Notes: a model not told the origin generated them from the sequence alone. Positions 34,791 to 47,043 are shown, numbered from the stretch's first letter. The stretch: DNA of 64,000 nucleotides from Avena insularis (GCA_023614405.1 CM042684.1:466931650-466995649); one strand, 5' to 3'. A program made the numbers and translations.

Positions 34791-35265
34791 ATTTAAATAA
34801 AAATAACCTAAAATTGAAATAAATTTAAATAATAAACCTATTCGCAAAGTATTTCACAGCCGGTAACCCTTTCCTGCCACTCCCGTCCGCGTGGCGCTGC
34901 ATCCAAGTGTGCAGCGCCACCTCAGATGGCACCGCATAGCTGCGACGCTAGCCCGGTGGACCCTGGCGCCGCAGCTCGGCCACGCTGGCTCGACTTTGCA
35001 ACGCGAGCCACGGAGGCGCCGCATTGACCGCTGCCGCTCCAGTCGGTGCGGTGCCGCACCCCCTGCCACGCTGGCGCGCGGGCCCCCTGCAGCGTAAATG
35101 CTACGCCGCTCGGGGTGGCGCCGCACGGTGCCGCACAAGCAGCAGCACTAAGCCGTGCGCGGCTCGGCCCGGTCCGACCCTCTTCTTCCTTTTCCTCTCC
35201 AACTTCTCACAGAGAGCACAGAGACCATGGCGGCGCCTAGGGTTGATCTCCCCCTCCTCTAATCC
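34791..35265 (+). repeat. Left terminal inverted repeat of the MULE
   Basis: It begins ATTTAAATAAAAATAAC and is AT-rich for about 65 bp. A very GC-rich part follows, full of 'ggcgccgca' and 'tgcagcgcc' motifs, then a transition to 'ccctcttcttcc'. It is the inverse of 53095-53584 over nearly its whole length. Confidence 0.88.
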
Positions 35266-35778
35266 TTCTCCAATCTGAAGATTTTTCCATGGATCTTGTT
35301 GTTGAGCACCTCCTCTAGGTATTTGTCCAAGAAATCCCCCTCTTTTTCCAATGAATTTCACTAATTTTGATAGTTTAGGGAAACTCTAGTTCATCACAAA
35401 ATCAAGACATATAGTTGATTTATTGATTACTTAAAGGAGAATAGATATGTGGTAGTGTGTCTAGATTTAGAGATGCCAAATAGAGATACTTGTAGCTTAA
35501 AAATATTAGTATGTATGCTCACATAGAGATGGCCACATAGAGATATCAAATATATATGTTTGAAATTATGTTTGTGCTTGTAGCTTGAAAATATATGCTT
35601 GAACTACTATGTTTGTGCTTGAAAATATTTGTAGTATGTATGCTCACATAGAGATGGCGGTTAGCAATACTTCCTCATGTGCTTGTTAGCCCACATAGAA
35701 AGCACTCTATTCATATTAGTATGTCATTTACAATATGCTCACATATTTAGTTGTACTTTATTTTTTTAATTATATAGT
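35266..35778 (+). other. 5' leader of the plant mobile domain gene
   Basis: AT-rich non-coding sequence between the left inverted repeat and the ATG at 35779. It contains repeated 'cacatagagat' and 'tgtttgtgcttg' phrases. Confidence 0.5.
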
Positions 35779-36782
35779 ATGTCGAAATCAGAAGAGGAAG
35801 AAACCCATGCCCCAACCTACGTAGAAAGCGGGTATGTCGAAGGAACATCGCTTCTTGAGACGACGTATGATAAGCGTCATCGTGGCTACCTGATGGCCGA
35901 GCGGGTAAGAAAAATAAACCCAACAATTCATGATATGTTGCTAAAGTTTGATGGACATGTTATAATTGAGCTTGTATGTGTACATACTCTTGTTCCCCTA
36001 CGACTGAGGTATCATGGGCATTTCCAAGAGGTGATGCCATATGATGATCGGTACACGGTGCACATTGAAGCGCTAGGACCGCTCCCGTTCATCCATATGG
36101 TCAACCATGGTACACCGCACATGAACCCTGCTGCCATCACCGTGCTTGTCGACCGGTGGAGGCCAGAGACGCATAGTTTTCACCTCTGTACCGGTGAGAT
36201 GACTATGACTCTCCAGGACATGTCCATGATCCTTGCTCCCTATCCAGGGGGATCCTCTCTGCATTAACACATCCTCTGACAACTAGCGTGACCGGATGTG
36301 TTCCCTTACTAGTGGTAAGTGTCCCGGTGACACTATAAACTCACATGGGGTAAAATTGAGGGTCACAGCTAGGGCTACTTTCAAGTGGATATCATAGAAC
36401 TTTAGTACCTTCCCTGAGAATGCTAGTGATGATGAGGTCATGATATATGCCCGTGTGTATGTGTGGTATGTTATCACGAAGACTATATTTCATGATAGTA
36501 AGGGAAACATGGCTCATTGGCACTGGTTGGAGGCTTTGACTAAAATGGATAAGAAATGGAGCTGGGGTTCAGCGGCATTGGCCTTCTTGTGCCGGCAGGT
36601 AATGAAGTGTTTATATTTTTCCCATCTTTACATGTGCTCTTTGAATGTCCCCATGATTAAACTTTGTTTGCTTTGGTGCGTAGCTGGACGAGGCTTGTCG
36701 AAGGACTGGTCCTGAGGCTTACATTGGTGGTCCATTGCTACTTCTCTCGGTGTGGATGTGGGAACGATTTCCAATTGGACGG

Positions 36783-38371
36783 TGATACGTTGCTAACATA
36801 TCCATAATTTTTGATATTCCATGCTTGGTTTTATCTACTTTATTATGTTTTGTTCCAACTTTGGAGTACTTTCTTTACACTTTCTTGGACTAACCTATTA
36901 ACAAGAGCCATAGTGTCAACTGCCCGTTTTCTGCTGTTTTTGGTTCCAGGAAAGTCAGAAAATGAATATTCTCGAAATTGGACGGGACAAAAGCCAAAGT
37001 CAGTTTTTCACCGAGGGACACCCGGAGCCAGAATACAAGACGGAGAGGGGCCAGAGGGCGGCCACACCACCTGGTCGCTCGGCCAGGCCTGGCCCGCGCC
37101 AGGGGGTGGTGTGGCCAGCCCAGGCACCCCTTCAGCCTCTCCTTCCGCCTATAAGATGCCTCTGATACACAAACCCTAAGTACCCGATAAAAATTCCACG
37201 AAAGAGTCTATAGCCACCGGCATCTCCATCTCTAGATCGGGAGGGATCTGAAGCTCTTCCCGGCACCACGGAGGAGAATTCACCACAGGCCTTTTCATCA
37301 TCATGCAAGCCTCCGGTGTGATGCGTGAGTAGTTCATCTATGGACTACGGGTCCATGTAGTAGCTAGATGGCTGGTTCTCCTCCTTTGCGCTATCATGTT
37401 TAGATCTTGTGAGCTTCGTTCATGATCAAGATCATCTATTTGTAATTCATACATGTTGTGTTTGCAGGGATCCGATGGATATTGAGATGCTATTTCAGAT
37501 TGAGTATTGATTCTATCATGTCTTTGTTATTTGTGATCTTGCATGCTTTCCGTTGTTAGTAGCTATCTTGGCCAAGTAGATGCTAGCAACTCCAAGAGTT
37601 AGTATTTATGCTCGATAGTGGGTTCATGCCTCTAGTAATCTGGGGAAGTGACAGAAATCTCTAAGGTACTAGATGTGTTGTTGCTACTAGGGAGAAAACA
37701 ACAATCATTTTTTCATAGAACAATCGTATTGTTTACTTTACACGCAATGCGTAATGCAATTATCTGTTGCTTGCAACTTAATACTGGAGGGGGGTCGGAT
37801 GATAACCTGAAGGTGGATTATTAGTCATAGATGCAGTTGGATGGCGGTCTATGTATAATGTTGTAATGCCCAATCGAATCTCAAAGGAGTCAAGATGAGT
37901 AGTATATGCATATTGCTTTCTCGATGTTTGTCAATTGCCCCGTTGTAATTTGTTCACCCAACATGTCACCTATCTTAAGGAGAGCCACCACTAGTAAACT
38001 ATGGACCCCGGTCCTTTCTTTTACCATCAATCTACAATCAAATGTTTACTGCTTTGTGTTTACTTTCTGCAAACTATTACTTTCTTCCACTCGATACGTT
38101 TAGTCCTTTGTTTTCAGCAAAACCGGTGAGATTGATAACCTCATCGCAAGTTGGGGGCAGAGTTCTGTGGTTGTGTTGTGCAGGTCTCCATGTTGCTGCT
38201 GGCACTGGTAGTGCACCCTGCCAAAGTTCAGCTAGCAACACCTTTGGGGTGTTTCCTTGCTCCTAATGGATTGATAACCTTGGTTTCATAACTGAGGGAA
38301 AACTTGATGCTGTGTTCATCATACCTTCCTCTTGGGGTTCCCCAATGAGCTCGATAAATTTTGGGCCATCA
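36783..38371 (+). repeat. 5' LTR of element D
   Basis: It starts TGATACGTTGCTAACATATC and ends TTTTGGGCCATCA (1589 bp). It is close in structure to the LTRs of B, C and E. Confidence 0.9.
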
Positions 38372-38382
38372 AGCTCTTTTTC

Positions 38383-38400
38383 TAGCGCCGTTGCCGGGGA
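38383..38400 (+). other. Primer binding site of element D
   Basis: TAGCGCCGTTGCCGGGGA matches the complement of the tRNA-Asp 3' end except for one G-to-A change, 11 bases after the LTR. Confidence 0.8.
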
Positions 38401-38573
38401 GTCAAGGACATCTTCACAAGGGGAGTCCCTCATAACCAATCTCTTTACTTTGTTATTTTTGTTTTGCTTTGTTTGCTTGTTTCTTTATCAAAAACACACA
38501 AAATATAGTTTTACTAGTTTGCTTTCTTTATTAAAAACACAAAAAAATTTAGTTACTATCTTAAGTTGCCATT

Positions 38574-39512
38574 ATGTCTAGCATTTCTCCAATCACTATG
38601 TCACCTGAAGAAATGATTTTCACTTTTAAACAAGGAATTGAAGAGAGTTTCAAAGAAGCTTGGTCTAGAATCTCTGATCTACATGAAAAAATTGAACCTA
38701 AATTGACTCAAAGCTTGTTCCTTAGCAGCTTTTACCTTGGAATTGCTCTTTGCTATAGATATGCTTTGGATGTTGTAGTGGGAGGAGATTTCCTCCAATG
38801 CAATGAGGATGATGTTGTTAATGCCATAAAGAAGTTGGTCTTTACTTACAATTTGCCTAGCAAATCTGATTTTTCCTTCATAAACATATTTGCTAGATTG
38901 AATACTCTTGAGACCAGCACTGCTAGTTTCAAAGATTGCTATAATACACTTAGAGAGCATCATAACTATGTTCCAATAAATTTTGAACCCTCAAAATGGC
39001 TTCCCACAGTAAAGATTGCTATAAACAATGAAAATTTTCATGCTCGCTGTGATATCATGTCTGAATTTTGCCTTATGCCCAAAGATATTTATGAATCTTT
39101 GCATCTTTGGGGGCTTTCTGAAGGAGGAGAAGAAATATTTCTTGCTAACAATGCCACAATATTACCCATTGGAATAGCTGAAGGAGTATTTACAAAGATC
39201 TTAGGGAAAATGATTTCTACTGATTATCTTGTTATTGAATGTGTAGGAAAAGGACAAATTACACCTGGAAGATCCCTATTGAAACTCCTTGGAGCAATAA
39301 TAGATGTGGAAAAGGGAACCATGCACTTTGTTTCTCCACCAAGCATTCATATGTTCCCCAAGGTTAAGAATAAAAGTAAGAGAGGTAAGGGCAAGGAATT
39401 TGGTTTTAATACTTCTTCATTTGAGAACACTTGCTTCTTTTTCTTGCTTCTTATGCCTAACTTAAAGGCGTTAAAGAAAAGTACTTATTGGGAGATAACC
39501 CAAAAGTTTTAG
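38574..39512 (+). CDS. Gag-protease-like protein of element D (with stop-loss extension)
   Basis: The 312-residue frame starts MSSISPITMSPEEM. Residues 15-130 hold a short Gag-like part (EESFKEAWSRISDLH, YALDVVVGGDFL). Residues 145-260 resemble a retropepsin fold (CDIMSEFCLMPKDIYESL, LGRSLL-like GRSLLKLLGAIIDV) without a proper D-T/S-G site. The family end ASSFENT-stop appears as TSSFENT, but the stop TGA became TGC (about 39432), so 27 extra residues are read from untranslated sequence. The N-terminal part is unrelated to the Gag of B and C although LTRs and flanks are alike. Confidence 0.8.
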   Translation: MSSISPITMSPEEMIFTFKQGIEESFKEAWSRISDLHEKIEPKLTQSLFLSSFYLGIALCYRYALDVVVGGDFLQCNEDDVVNAIKKLVFTYNLPSKSDFSFINIFARLNTLETSTASFKDCYNTLREHHNYVPINFEPSKWLPTVKIAINNENFHARCDIMSEFCLMPKDIYESLHLWGLSEGGEEIFLANNATILPIGIAEGVFTKILGKMISTDYLVIECVGKGQITPGRSLLKLLGAIIDVEKGTMHFVSPPSIHMFPKVKNKSKRGKGKEFGFNTSSFENTCFFFLLLMPNLKALKKSTYWEITQKF

Positions 39513-41750
39513 ATGAGTCTTGCAAGTTATTACTTCAGTAATAACCTCTCCTTATCCTTTTTATTTGCTTTTTGTGCCAAGAATAACCTCTAAAGAGAGA
39601 GAAGTAATGCTTGGGAAAGTTGCTGTCCCAAAACAGATTTTTGTGCTTCACCGTAAACATTCATGTAAAATCTCTGTACGTCCTTTTGAGGCGTGAATTT
39701 TTGTTGTTCTGCCCCAGGTTGTTATCTATCTTTCGTTAGTTCAGCACTTTTTGATTTCAGCAACAGAAGGTCTTCGAAAAAATTCGTCTTTACCTGTTGG
39801 TCTGTTTTGACAGATTTCTGCCATTATTTGCATTTGCTTCTTGTTGGTTCCTTTTTAAGTTCTTTTGGGGAATTGAGCTTTTTGAGGGAAGTGCTACAGT
39901 AGCTTGTGTTTTAATGGAAGTTTTATTAGCGTTGTAACTGAACCTAAAGACCTATTATCTTGAGTGCACTAATGTTGCTAATAAAGATTGTGTGAAGTTT
40001 TGTCTGAAGAAACAATTTCAGGTGTATGGAAGGAATGAGTAATGAGATGAAGGATGGACTAAAGCTCAAGCTTGGGGATGCCACGCGTGTCACCCCAATA
40101 AATCCAAGAAGTACAAGTGTCAAAGCTTGGGGATGCCCAAGGCATCCCCTTCTTCGTCAATAAAAATCCCAGGTTTCTTCCAAACGCTTCATTTTTATTT
40201 TTTCATGCACAGTTGTGTTGTTCTTCGAGTGTCTTCTTTTTCATTTTCGTTTTGGTTTTTCGTTTGTTTGGTTTGTTTAGTTTGCTGAATAAATTGGTTG
40301 GACCCCCTCTTTCATGCATTGGTTTTCAAATAGTTTGGTTTGGATTGGATAAGAGTAGGAAAGTTCATGCTTAAGTGGTAAAGTGAGCTTGTTTTTGACT
40401 GTGGCCTATGCTTTGTCATGCCATGCTTGATATTGTTTTGGCTTTAGGCTTAGTATTATTTTCTGTAACATCACATGTTATAAACAATTGAGATTGCTTA
40501 ATGTGCCTTTGAAGAATCATGCGTTGTTTTAGCATATTAAAGCACAGTATTGTGGTATTCTCCTTTGATGCTTTATTTGGGTTGACTTGGCGCATGCTCA
40601 CACCATGTTATGACTATCCCAAGTCACCATAGCCTTGATGATCCTTTAGTTTTCAACTTGTAGTATCACTTTATGCTTTGATTAATAATTTGTTGTCGCT
40701 CTGCATGATTATGGCCATTATTACTCTCTTTGTTGGTCGCTCCCAGTCTTTTGCTAGCCTCCGTAACCAAGTATGAGTTCCACTCATGCATCCAACTCCT
40801 AAAACCAAGTTATTCCAAAGAGTCCACCATACCTACCTATTCGCTTATGCTATTCCATGTATATTCATGTTTTTATCTACCTTCTGAATTAAACTTGTTA
40901 TGAGAAAACTAGTGATTAAAGATCTCACGAACTTGATGGCACACTTTACTTTTCTTGCCCTTAATAAACTTGAACCATTGTGTCGTCTATGTTGTATATG
41001 CTTGCACTTATTTGTTGGGAATTAGCAGAACCATGATGTCATGGGGAACACTTTCAACATTACACTTGTACTTTGTACCTAGTTGATATCATGATCTTTT
41101 GTCTATGGATGTCGTCGGTGTGAAATGAAAGGGGAGCTTGTAAGTCCATGGAGTTTTGTATGTGTGTCAGAGAAACGCCTGGGCTGCTGGTTTAATCCAT
41201 GCTGTCATGGTGGAAACCTGCAGCGTAACCATAATGAGCTGTCTATGAAGCATTCTTCTTATAAAAAAAGAGTAGGATATTGAGCAAAAAGATAAAAAAG
41301 AAAAAAATATGAGAAAAGAGGAAAGAGAGAAAAAAGCACCATATTCCCATGGTAAATAAGAAGATTGCTGAGATGCTCGTTGTCTGCTTGCCTTGTCATT
41401 TTGATATGGGGATTCTTCCGTATCATCGGGCAAGGTACCCGTTGGTTCTCTATGATACACATGTACTTACTATGACAAGAACTTACCGGTAACTAAACTT
41501 GAGTAGCATGAGGAGCGGCCCTCGTATTCAAGGGACATGAGATTTCCAACTTAAACTTCATCAAGCATATACACCATAGTTTATTCACTTTAACCTTAAT
41601 CACTTCAAGATGCTTATGATAGGGGCAATGAGAGCTGAAAGCTAATAAGTACCATAATTTTTGGAAGCTCTTTATGAAACTTGAATCCCTACTTCCTTCT
41701 ATGAAGGCCTTTCTTTTACTTTTATGTTGAGTCTCCGCCTTCTATATTTA
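39513..41750 (+). other. 3' untranslated region of element D, first part
   Basis: It is collinear with 7600-9890 of element C (the same 'gggagataacccaaaag', 'tctttatt' and 'ctcgttgtctgcttgcc' blocks) and non-coding. Confidence 0.8.
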
Positions 41751-43385
41751 TGTTGGGTCCGCAGCATAGAAAACAAAAAATTTCCTACGGTGTGAACTAC
41801 ACGCCAAGATCTATCTACTAGGTACAAAGCAACGGGTGGACATACATCCAACGAGAACTTACCCTCGTAGACAACGAGCTTTGTTAACGAGTAGGAACTC
41901 GTGGTTGATGTATTCGTACACTTGCCGATCTCAAGATCGTGAGGAAGTCCGAGCGCCGCAACTCAGCAGCGCATCCGCACTCGCACACACATTCAAGCCA
42001 CCGGACAACCTCCACCTCCTCGCTCCAGCGATCCAGCAGAAGAAGCAACTCCTTCGATTTAAATGCCACGGGAACATGTATCTCGCTAATCCGAGACCAT
42101 GGGGAATAATTCTAGAGGGAGAGAGATCCTTCACAAGGAGGTGTAAGGATGAAGGAGGAATGGGTGGACTTTTATAGGAGGAGGTGCCCTCTCTCCATGG
42201 CATGCATGGGGTGACCTCACCTACCCCATTGATGTGGTTGTAACCCCCCCCCCCCCCATTAACATGCCTCTTCACAGTCCCTTTTACAGTCTCCACTTTA
42301 AATGCATTAAATTTCTCCAAATTTAATGCTCTCGCATTTAATAAAACTCTTTTTATTAAATTTATTCAGAATTTTGTTAATTACTTTAATTAACAAACAT
42401 TCACATATAGCCCCTTGCAATATTTCAATATCACATGCAGAACCACCTTCCGCAATTTCACCCGAAACAATTTCCGGTTTCTATTGAAACAATTCTCGCT
42501 TTTGCAATTCTTTCGTCAAATATATGTGCTCCAAAATGGTGTCCAGAATCCTTAAGTGTGCCACCCTACGGTTCGTGAATAATGCAGACATGATCGAGAC
42601 CCTTCTCCGATCAATAATCAGCAGCGGGACCTGGAGATCCGTACTGACTCCTACACATTCAACGATGACTCCTGTGATCGTGAGAACCTTTAACGCTTGT
42701 AACTAAATCCCTTTGTCTCTCGATATATTACATGTACGAGATTCATCATCGGTATCTCCATACCTAGTTTGATCTGCTATCGACATGCACTCTTTCTCGC
42801 TCCTGATATAACATTCTAGTGATCACATCACTTGCTTGCAAGCTATCCTAATGTGATATCACCGAGAGGGCCCAGAGTATATCTATCCGTCATCTGGATT
42901 GACAAATTCCACTCTTGATCCATGAGCCTCAACATAACACCTTTGTAGTACTGAACCCATCTTTATAGTCACCCTGTTACGGTGTGACATTTGATGTTAT
43001 CAAGATACTCTTCCGGTGTCAGCAATTAACATGATCTCATGGTCTAAGGATAAAGATTACTTCGTATGATGTTATAGCAATATAAACATAATGACTTGAT
43101 CGTAATGCTATACTTCGGATGAATGTTCACCACATCATTCCACCAATGGTGTGACCTTGTTATTAACAACATCCAATGTCCATGATCAGGAAACCTTGAT
43201 CATCCTGTTAATCAACAAGCTAGTCTATAAGAGAGGCATGACTAGGAACCCTTTTTGTTTATTAAACACACACGTATTGATGTTTCCGAATCAATACATT
43301 TCTAGCATGTAAAATAAACATCTATCATGTATAAGGAATATATAATAACAACTTTATTATTGCCTCTCAGGGCATATTTCCTTCA
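41751..43385 (-). mobile_element. Solo LTR of an Angela-like Ty1/copia element
   Basis: On the minus strand it starts TGAAGGAAATATGCCC with 'gaggcaataataaag', typical of Angela/BARE-type LTRs, and ends GGACCCAACA. The flanks ATTTA (41746-41750) and CTTTA (43386-43390) are a 5-bp duplication with one change; element C shows the uninterrupted site. No internal region or partner LTR is present, as expected after recombination between LTRs. A run of 14 C is at about 42247. Confidence 0.88.
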
Positions 43386-43851
43386 CTTTATGCACCTACT
43401 TTGAGAGCATAGTGGCCATTCTTAGTTCTATGTGCATTGTCCCAAGACTTGTTGATTGATGCATAGCTTTGATATTGCTTGTTTTAAACTATTTGTATCT
43501 AGTCACTCTTATGAACTTTGAAGGTGTCCTATGCATTTATGTTTGCTACTCTATGAGGGACAAGCTGAATGCCACTATGCTATGTTTTCTTTATGTGAAA
43601 CAAACAAACGTCTTGCAAAGCATTTTTATTCATGAATCTTTTGTTTATGCCTTTTCATGTTGCAACTTAGTTGCTTTGTCTTATTGCTAGAACTTTGTCT
43701 TTCATGTTATGATTGAAGTACCATGATCCCAGCTATCATTGTTTTACAAATTCTTTGATCAAGTTTAAGATGGTGCATGTCACCTCAAAAATTATTCTTT
43801 CTTTTGTCACTTACCTACTCGAGGACGAGCAGGAGTTAAGCTTGGGGATGT
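43386..43851 (+). other. 3' untranslated region of element D, second part, with polypurine tract
   Basis: It continues the C-like untranslated sequence after the solo LTR and ends with AAGCTTGGGGATGT just before the LTR at 43852. Confidence 0.8.
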
Positions 43852-44817
43852 TGATACGTTGCTAACATATCCATAATTTTTGATGTTCCATGCTTGGTTT
43901 TATCTACTTTCTTATGTTTTGTTCCAACTTTGGAGTACTTTCTTTACACTTTCTTGGACTAACCTATTAACAAGAGCCACAGTGCCAGCTGCCTGTTTTC
44001 TGTTGTTTTTGGTTCCAGGAAAGTTCGAAAATGAATATTCTCGGAATTGGACGGGACAAAAGCCAAAGTCAGTTTTTCACCGAGGGACACCCGGAGCCAG
44101 AATACGAGATGGGGAGGGGCCAGAGGGCGGCCACACCACCTAACCACGCGGCTAGGCCTGGCCCGCGCCAGGGGGTGGTGTGGCCAGCCCAGGCACCCCC
44201 TCGAGCCTCTCCTTCCGCCTATAAGATGCCTCCGATATAGAAACCCTAAGTACCCGATAAAAATTCCACGAAAGAGTCTATAGCCGCCGTCATCTCCATA
44301 CCTAGATCGAGAGGGATCTGAAGCTCTTTCCGGCAGCCTGCCGGAGGGGAGAATTCACCCTGGAGGCCTTCTTCATCATCATGCAAGCCTCCAGTGTGAT
44401 GCGTGAGTAGTTCATCTCTAGACTACGCGTCCATGTAGTAGCTAGATGGCTGGTTCTCCTCCTTTGTGCTATCATGTTTAGATCTTGTGAGCTCCGTTCA
44501 TGATCAAGATCATCTATTTGTAATTCATACATGTTGTGTTTACGGGGATCCGATGGATTTTGAGATGCTATTTCAGATTGACAACCTCATCGCAAGTTGG
44601 GGGCAGAGTTCTGTGGTTGTGTTGTACAGGTCTCCACATTGCTGCTGGCACTGGTAGTGCACCCTGCCAAAGTTCAGCTAGCAACACCTTTGGTGTGTTT
44701 CCTTGCTCCTACTGGATTGATAACCTTGGTTTCATAACTGAGGGAAAACTTGCTACTGTGCTCATCATACCTTCCTCTTGGGGTTCCCCAACGAGCTCGA
44801 TATATTTTGGGCCATCA
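43852..44817 (+). repeat. 3' LTR of element D, internally deleted
   Basis: It starts TGATACGTTGCTAACATATC and ends TTTTGGGCCATCA but is only 966 bp. At about 44574-44580 the sequence jumps from 'tttcagattga' to 'caacctcatcgc'. In the 5' LTR these two places are about 620 bp apart, and each carries AGATTGA. Confidence 0.9.
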
Positions 44818-46280
44818 GACGGCCCAATAAATTGGCCCCCAAGGATTATATTGATGGAGGGAACAAATCGAGGTGGCCAACTTGGGCTTAGAATTGGGAC
44901 GTGGTCTCCAAGCCCCCAACCGACCTACAAGTGGCGTACATTAGATACACCAATGAGTTTGACAACCTTCTCCTGGAGCAAGTAAGAATTTCCAACCCAT
45001 ATACCATTTAGCATTTCTTTCAACTACTCTTCTTATTGAACTATCTTGTGTGTGATTAAGGTTGTATGGGAGGTATATGGTCCTAGGGACAATTTTGGTT
45101 GCGAGGATTTTCGTCTTAACCCACAATGCGACGCCGAATGTAATCTATGGTACATGTAGTGCCCCATGATATGCATGTGGGTTGTTAAGCATCATATGCC
45201 GCAACGGGTTATGAGACAGTTTGGTCTCTATCAGTCTACCTCTCTGGATTGGCAGGACACCGACATCGATCTTCACCGGTAAGAATTGCTTCTATACATG
45301 TTTCCCAAGATAATGTATGATAGTTTTGTGTGCTAAAAACATTGTGCTTTGTTCATATACAGGTTGGACATGCTCAAGAGTAATAAGACGGACTGGGACA
45401 AGATTCACCAGAAGCACGTGTCTCGGTTTCTCATTTGTGTGAAAGAAGCTAAAAAATCAAAAAGAATGCTCGCAAAACCCCATTGTGAGGATGCTTTCAG
45501 CGAGTACCTCTCTTGGATTTTAGAGAACACTCGTGTTAAGATCCTACCGAATGCCTACCCGGAAAACATTTTGGAAGAGCCGCTGCCTGGTTTTGATGAC
45601 CTAAGCAACCTTGAGTACAACCAGATTGTTAGATAAGGACGCCAAACCTCCTTTGCTCCCATGATCAACTTTGTGGTAAGTCAGGTAGTTTTTATTCGTG
45701 TTATCACCTCAACAAAATGTATAATCCGTGTCTTCATTTGCGTGCATGTCAGCGCACGGAGGTCCAGAAGCAGGTAGATGAATTGGAGGGCACTTTAGAA
45801 TTTCCAAGGAACGAGGAGGGCCATAACAAGTTAAGGGATTTCGTTAAGCGGCAGGCACAAAAGTTATGTCGCTTCGCAAACTTGCTTGGTTGCCGGGACC
45901 CCGAGGTTGCAACGTCGTCCAAGCAATGGGCCAAGTCAACATCAGAAGAGGAAGGTAGCCCTGAAGAACAACAATCTACTACGGTATGACATAATTTGAC
46001 CGATGACATCCTTTAATGAATTGCCATGTATCACAACTCAACTGAGATCATTGTTCTCATTCTAAAGGCCGAAGATGAAGACGAGGTCATGCCAGACGAC
46101 ATGCTATTGGAGAGGTACCGAGTACAAGCCCGCAATCAAACTAAGCCCAAGGTACGGTCTGTAATCAAGCTAAGGCCAAGGAACCCTCCGATTATCGAGT
46201 CCGAGGATGATGAGGAGCCGCGCCAGAAGATTGCTCCGAGGAGAGGAGGCAAGAGAAAGTGTGCGAGAAAGTAGTGTACT

Positions 46281-46480
46281 TGCCAAAAGATTGCTTGTTG
46301 TAAGTGAACTTGTTGTTGGATACTATGTTTGTGTGAACTTGTTGGATACTATGTTTGTGTGAACTTGTTGGAAGTGTCTTGTTGAATCTGTCATTTGGAA
46401 GTGGACTTGTTGGAAGTGTCTTGTGGAACTTGTGTTGTGTCTTGTGGACTTTTTGGAAGTGTCTTGTGGAACTTGTGCCT
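46281..46480. repeat. Short tandem repeats after the PMD gene
   Basis: A 26-bp unit containing 'gatactatgtttgtgtgaac' occurs twice from about 46319. Several copies of 'ttggaagtgtcttgt' follow. Confidence 0.75.
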
Positions 46481-46484
46481 TGGG

Positions 46485-46850
46485 CAACGCTGGCACCTCA
46501 TCTTGGGCAATGCAGGCGCCGCATCCGCACGTGCTGCGCCACCCACCACGGCGCCGCATATGCATCTCCAGGTCACCTGGCACAGTAGGTTCCCAAGTGT
46601 GCCGCGTTGTTCGTAGTGGCGTTGCACCCACATCTGCAGCACCGCCCATGCTGGCGCCGCATCATCCGTAGCAATAAGCCCCTAGAGGCTAAAGGTTTGC
46701 TGCCGTGCCGAGAACTAAAGCAGTGTTGTAGCCACAGGTGCAGCGCCGCCCATCTTGGCGCCATAGAATCCCAGGGTTGCCGCGCCTCTCGTCATGGCGC
46801 TTTAGGCACACTTGCAGCGCCTCCCGACGTGGCGCCACAGTATCCCAGTT
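46485..46850. repeat. GC-rich degenerate repeats resembling the MULE inverted repeat
   Basis: Blocks such as 'tggcgccgcat', 'gcagcaccgcccat' and 'tggcgccac' recur every 40-60 bp. They use the same motif vocabulary as the terminal inverted repeats at 34870-35150 and 53190-53490. Confidence 0.65.
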
Positions 46851-46879
46851 CTGAAATATCTAAGGAGGCTCAAATTCCT

Positions 46880-47043
46880 TTGGTCACATAGTTCACACAT
46901 CGCATACACATAGTTCTCAAAATAAGTCTTGGTCACATAGTTCACACATCCAATCCACATAGGTCTCAAAATAAGTTTTGGTCACATAGTTCACACATCG
47001 CATACACATAGTTCTCAAAATAAGTTTTGGTCACATAGTTTAC
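46880..47043. repeat. 49-bp tandem repeat
   Basis: The phrase 'tggtcacatagtt' starts at 46881, 46930, 46979 and 47028, giving an exact 49-bp step with three full units and a partial fourth. Each unit contains 'ctcaaaataagt'. Confidence 0.92.

Larger units (their letters stand above)
36783..44817 (+). mobile_element. Sabrina-like (Athila group) LTR retrotransposon D in the PMD gene
   Basis: The perfect duplication GACGG lies at 36778-36782 and 44818-44822. The 5' LTR is full length and the 3' LTR has an internal deletion. The internal part has a tRNA-Asp type primer site, a gag-protease-like gene and long untranslated sequence, but no polymerase. It sits inside the second PMD exon. An Angela-like solo LTR is inserted in its 3' untranslated region. 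Confidence 0.92.
35779..46274 (+). pseudogene. Plant mobile domain (PMD) gene of the MULE, interrupted by element D
   Basis: Splice sites predict exons 35779-36598, 36684-44981 (with D at 36783-44822 removed), 45061-45278, 45363-45675, 45753-45983 and 46068-46274. Hallmarks are DRWRPETHSFHLCTGEMT, TLQDMSMILA, WHWLEALTKMDKKWSWGSAA, GGPLLLLSVWMWERFPIGR, FRLNPQCD and MPQRVMRQFGLYQ. The C-terminus is acidic then basic (PRRGGKRKCARK). A frameshift near 36240 and stops in exons 1 to 4 (for example near 36296, 36396, 44906, 45157 and 45635) inactivate it. PMD proteins such as Arabidopsis MAIN and MAIL1 act in nuclear gene and transposon silencing, and related genes ride in MULEs. A role for this copy in the transposon is inferred. 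Confidence 0.85.
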
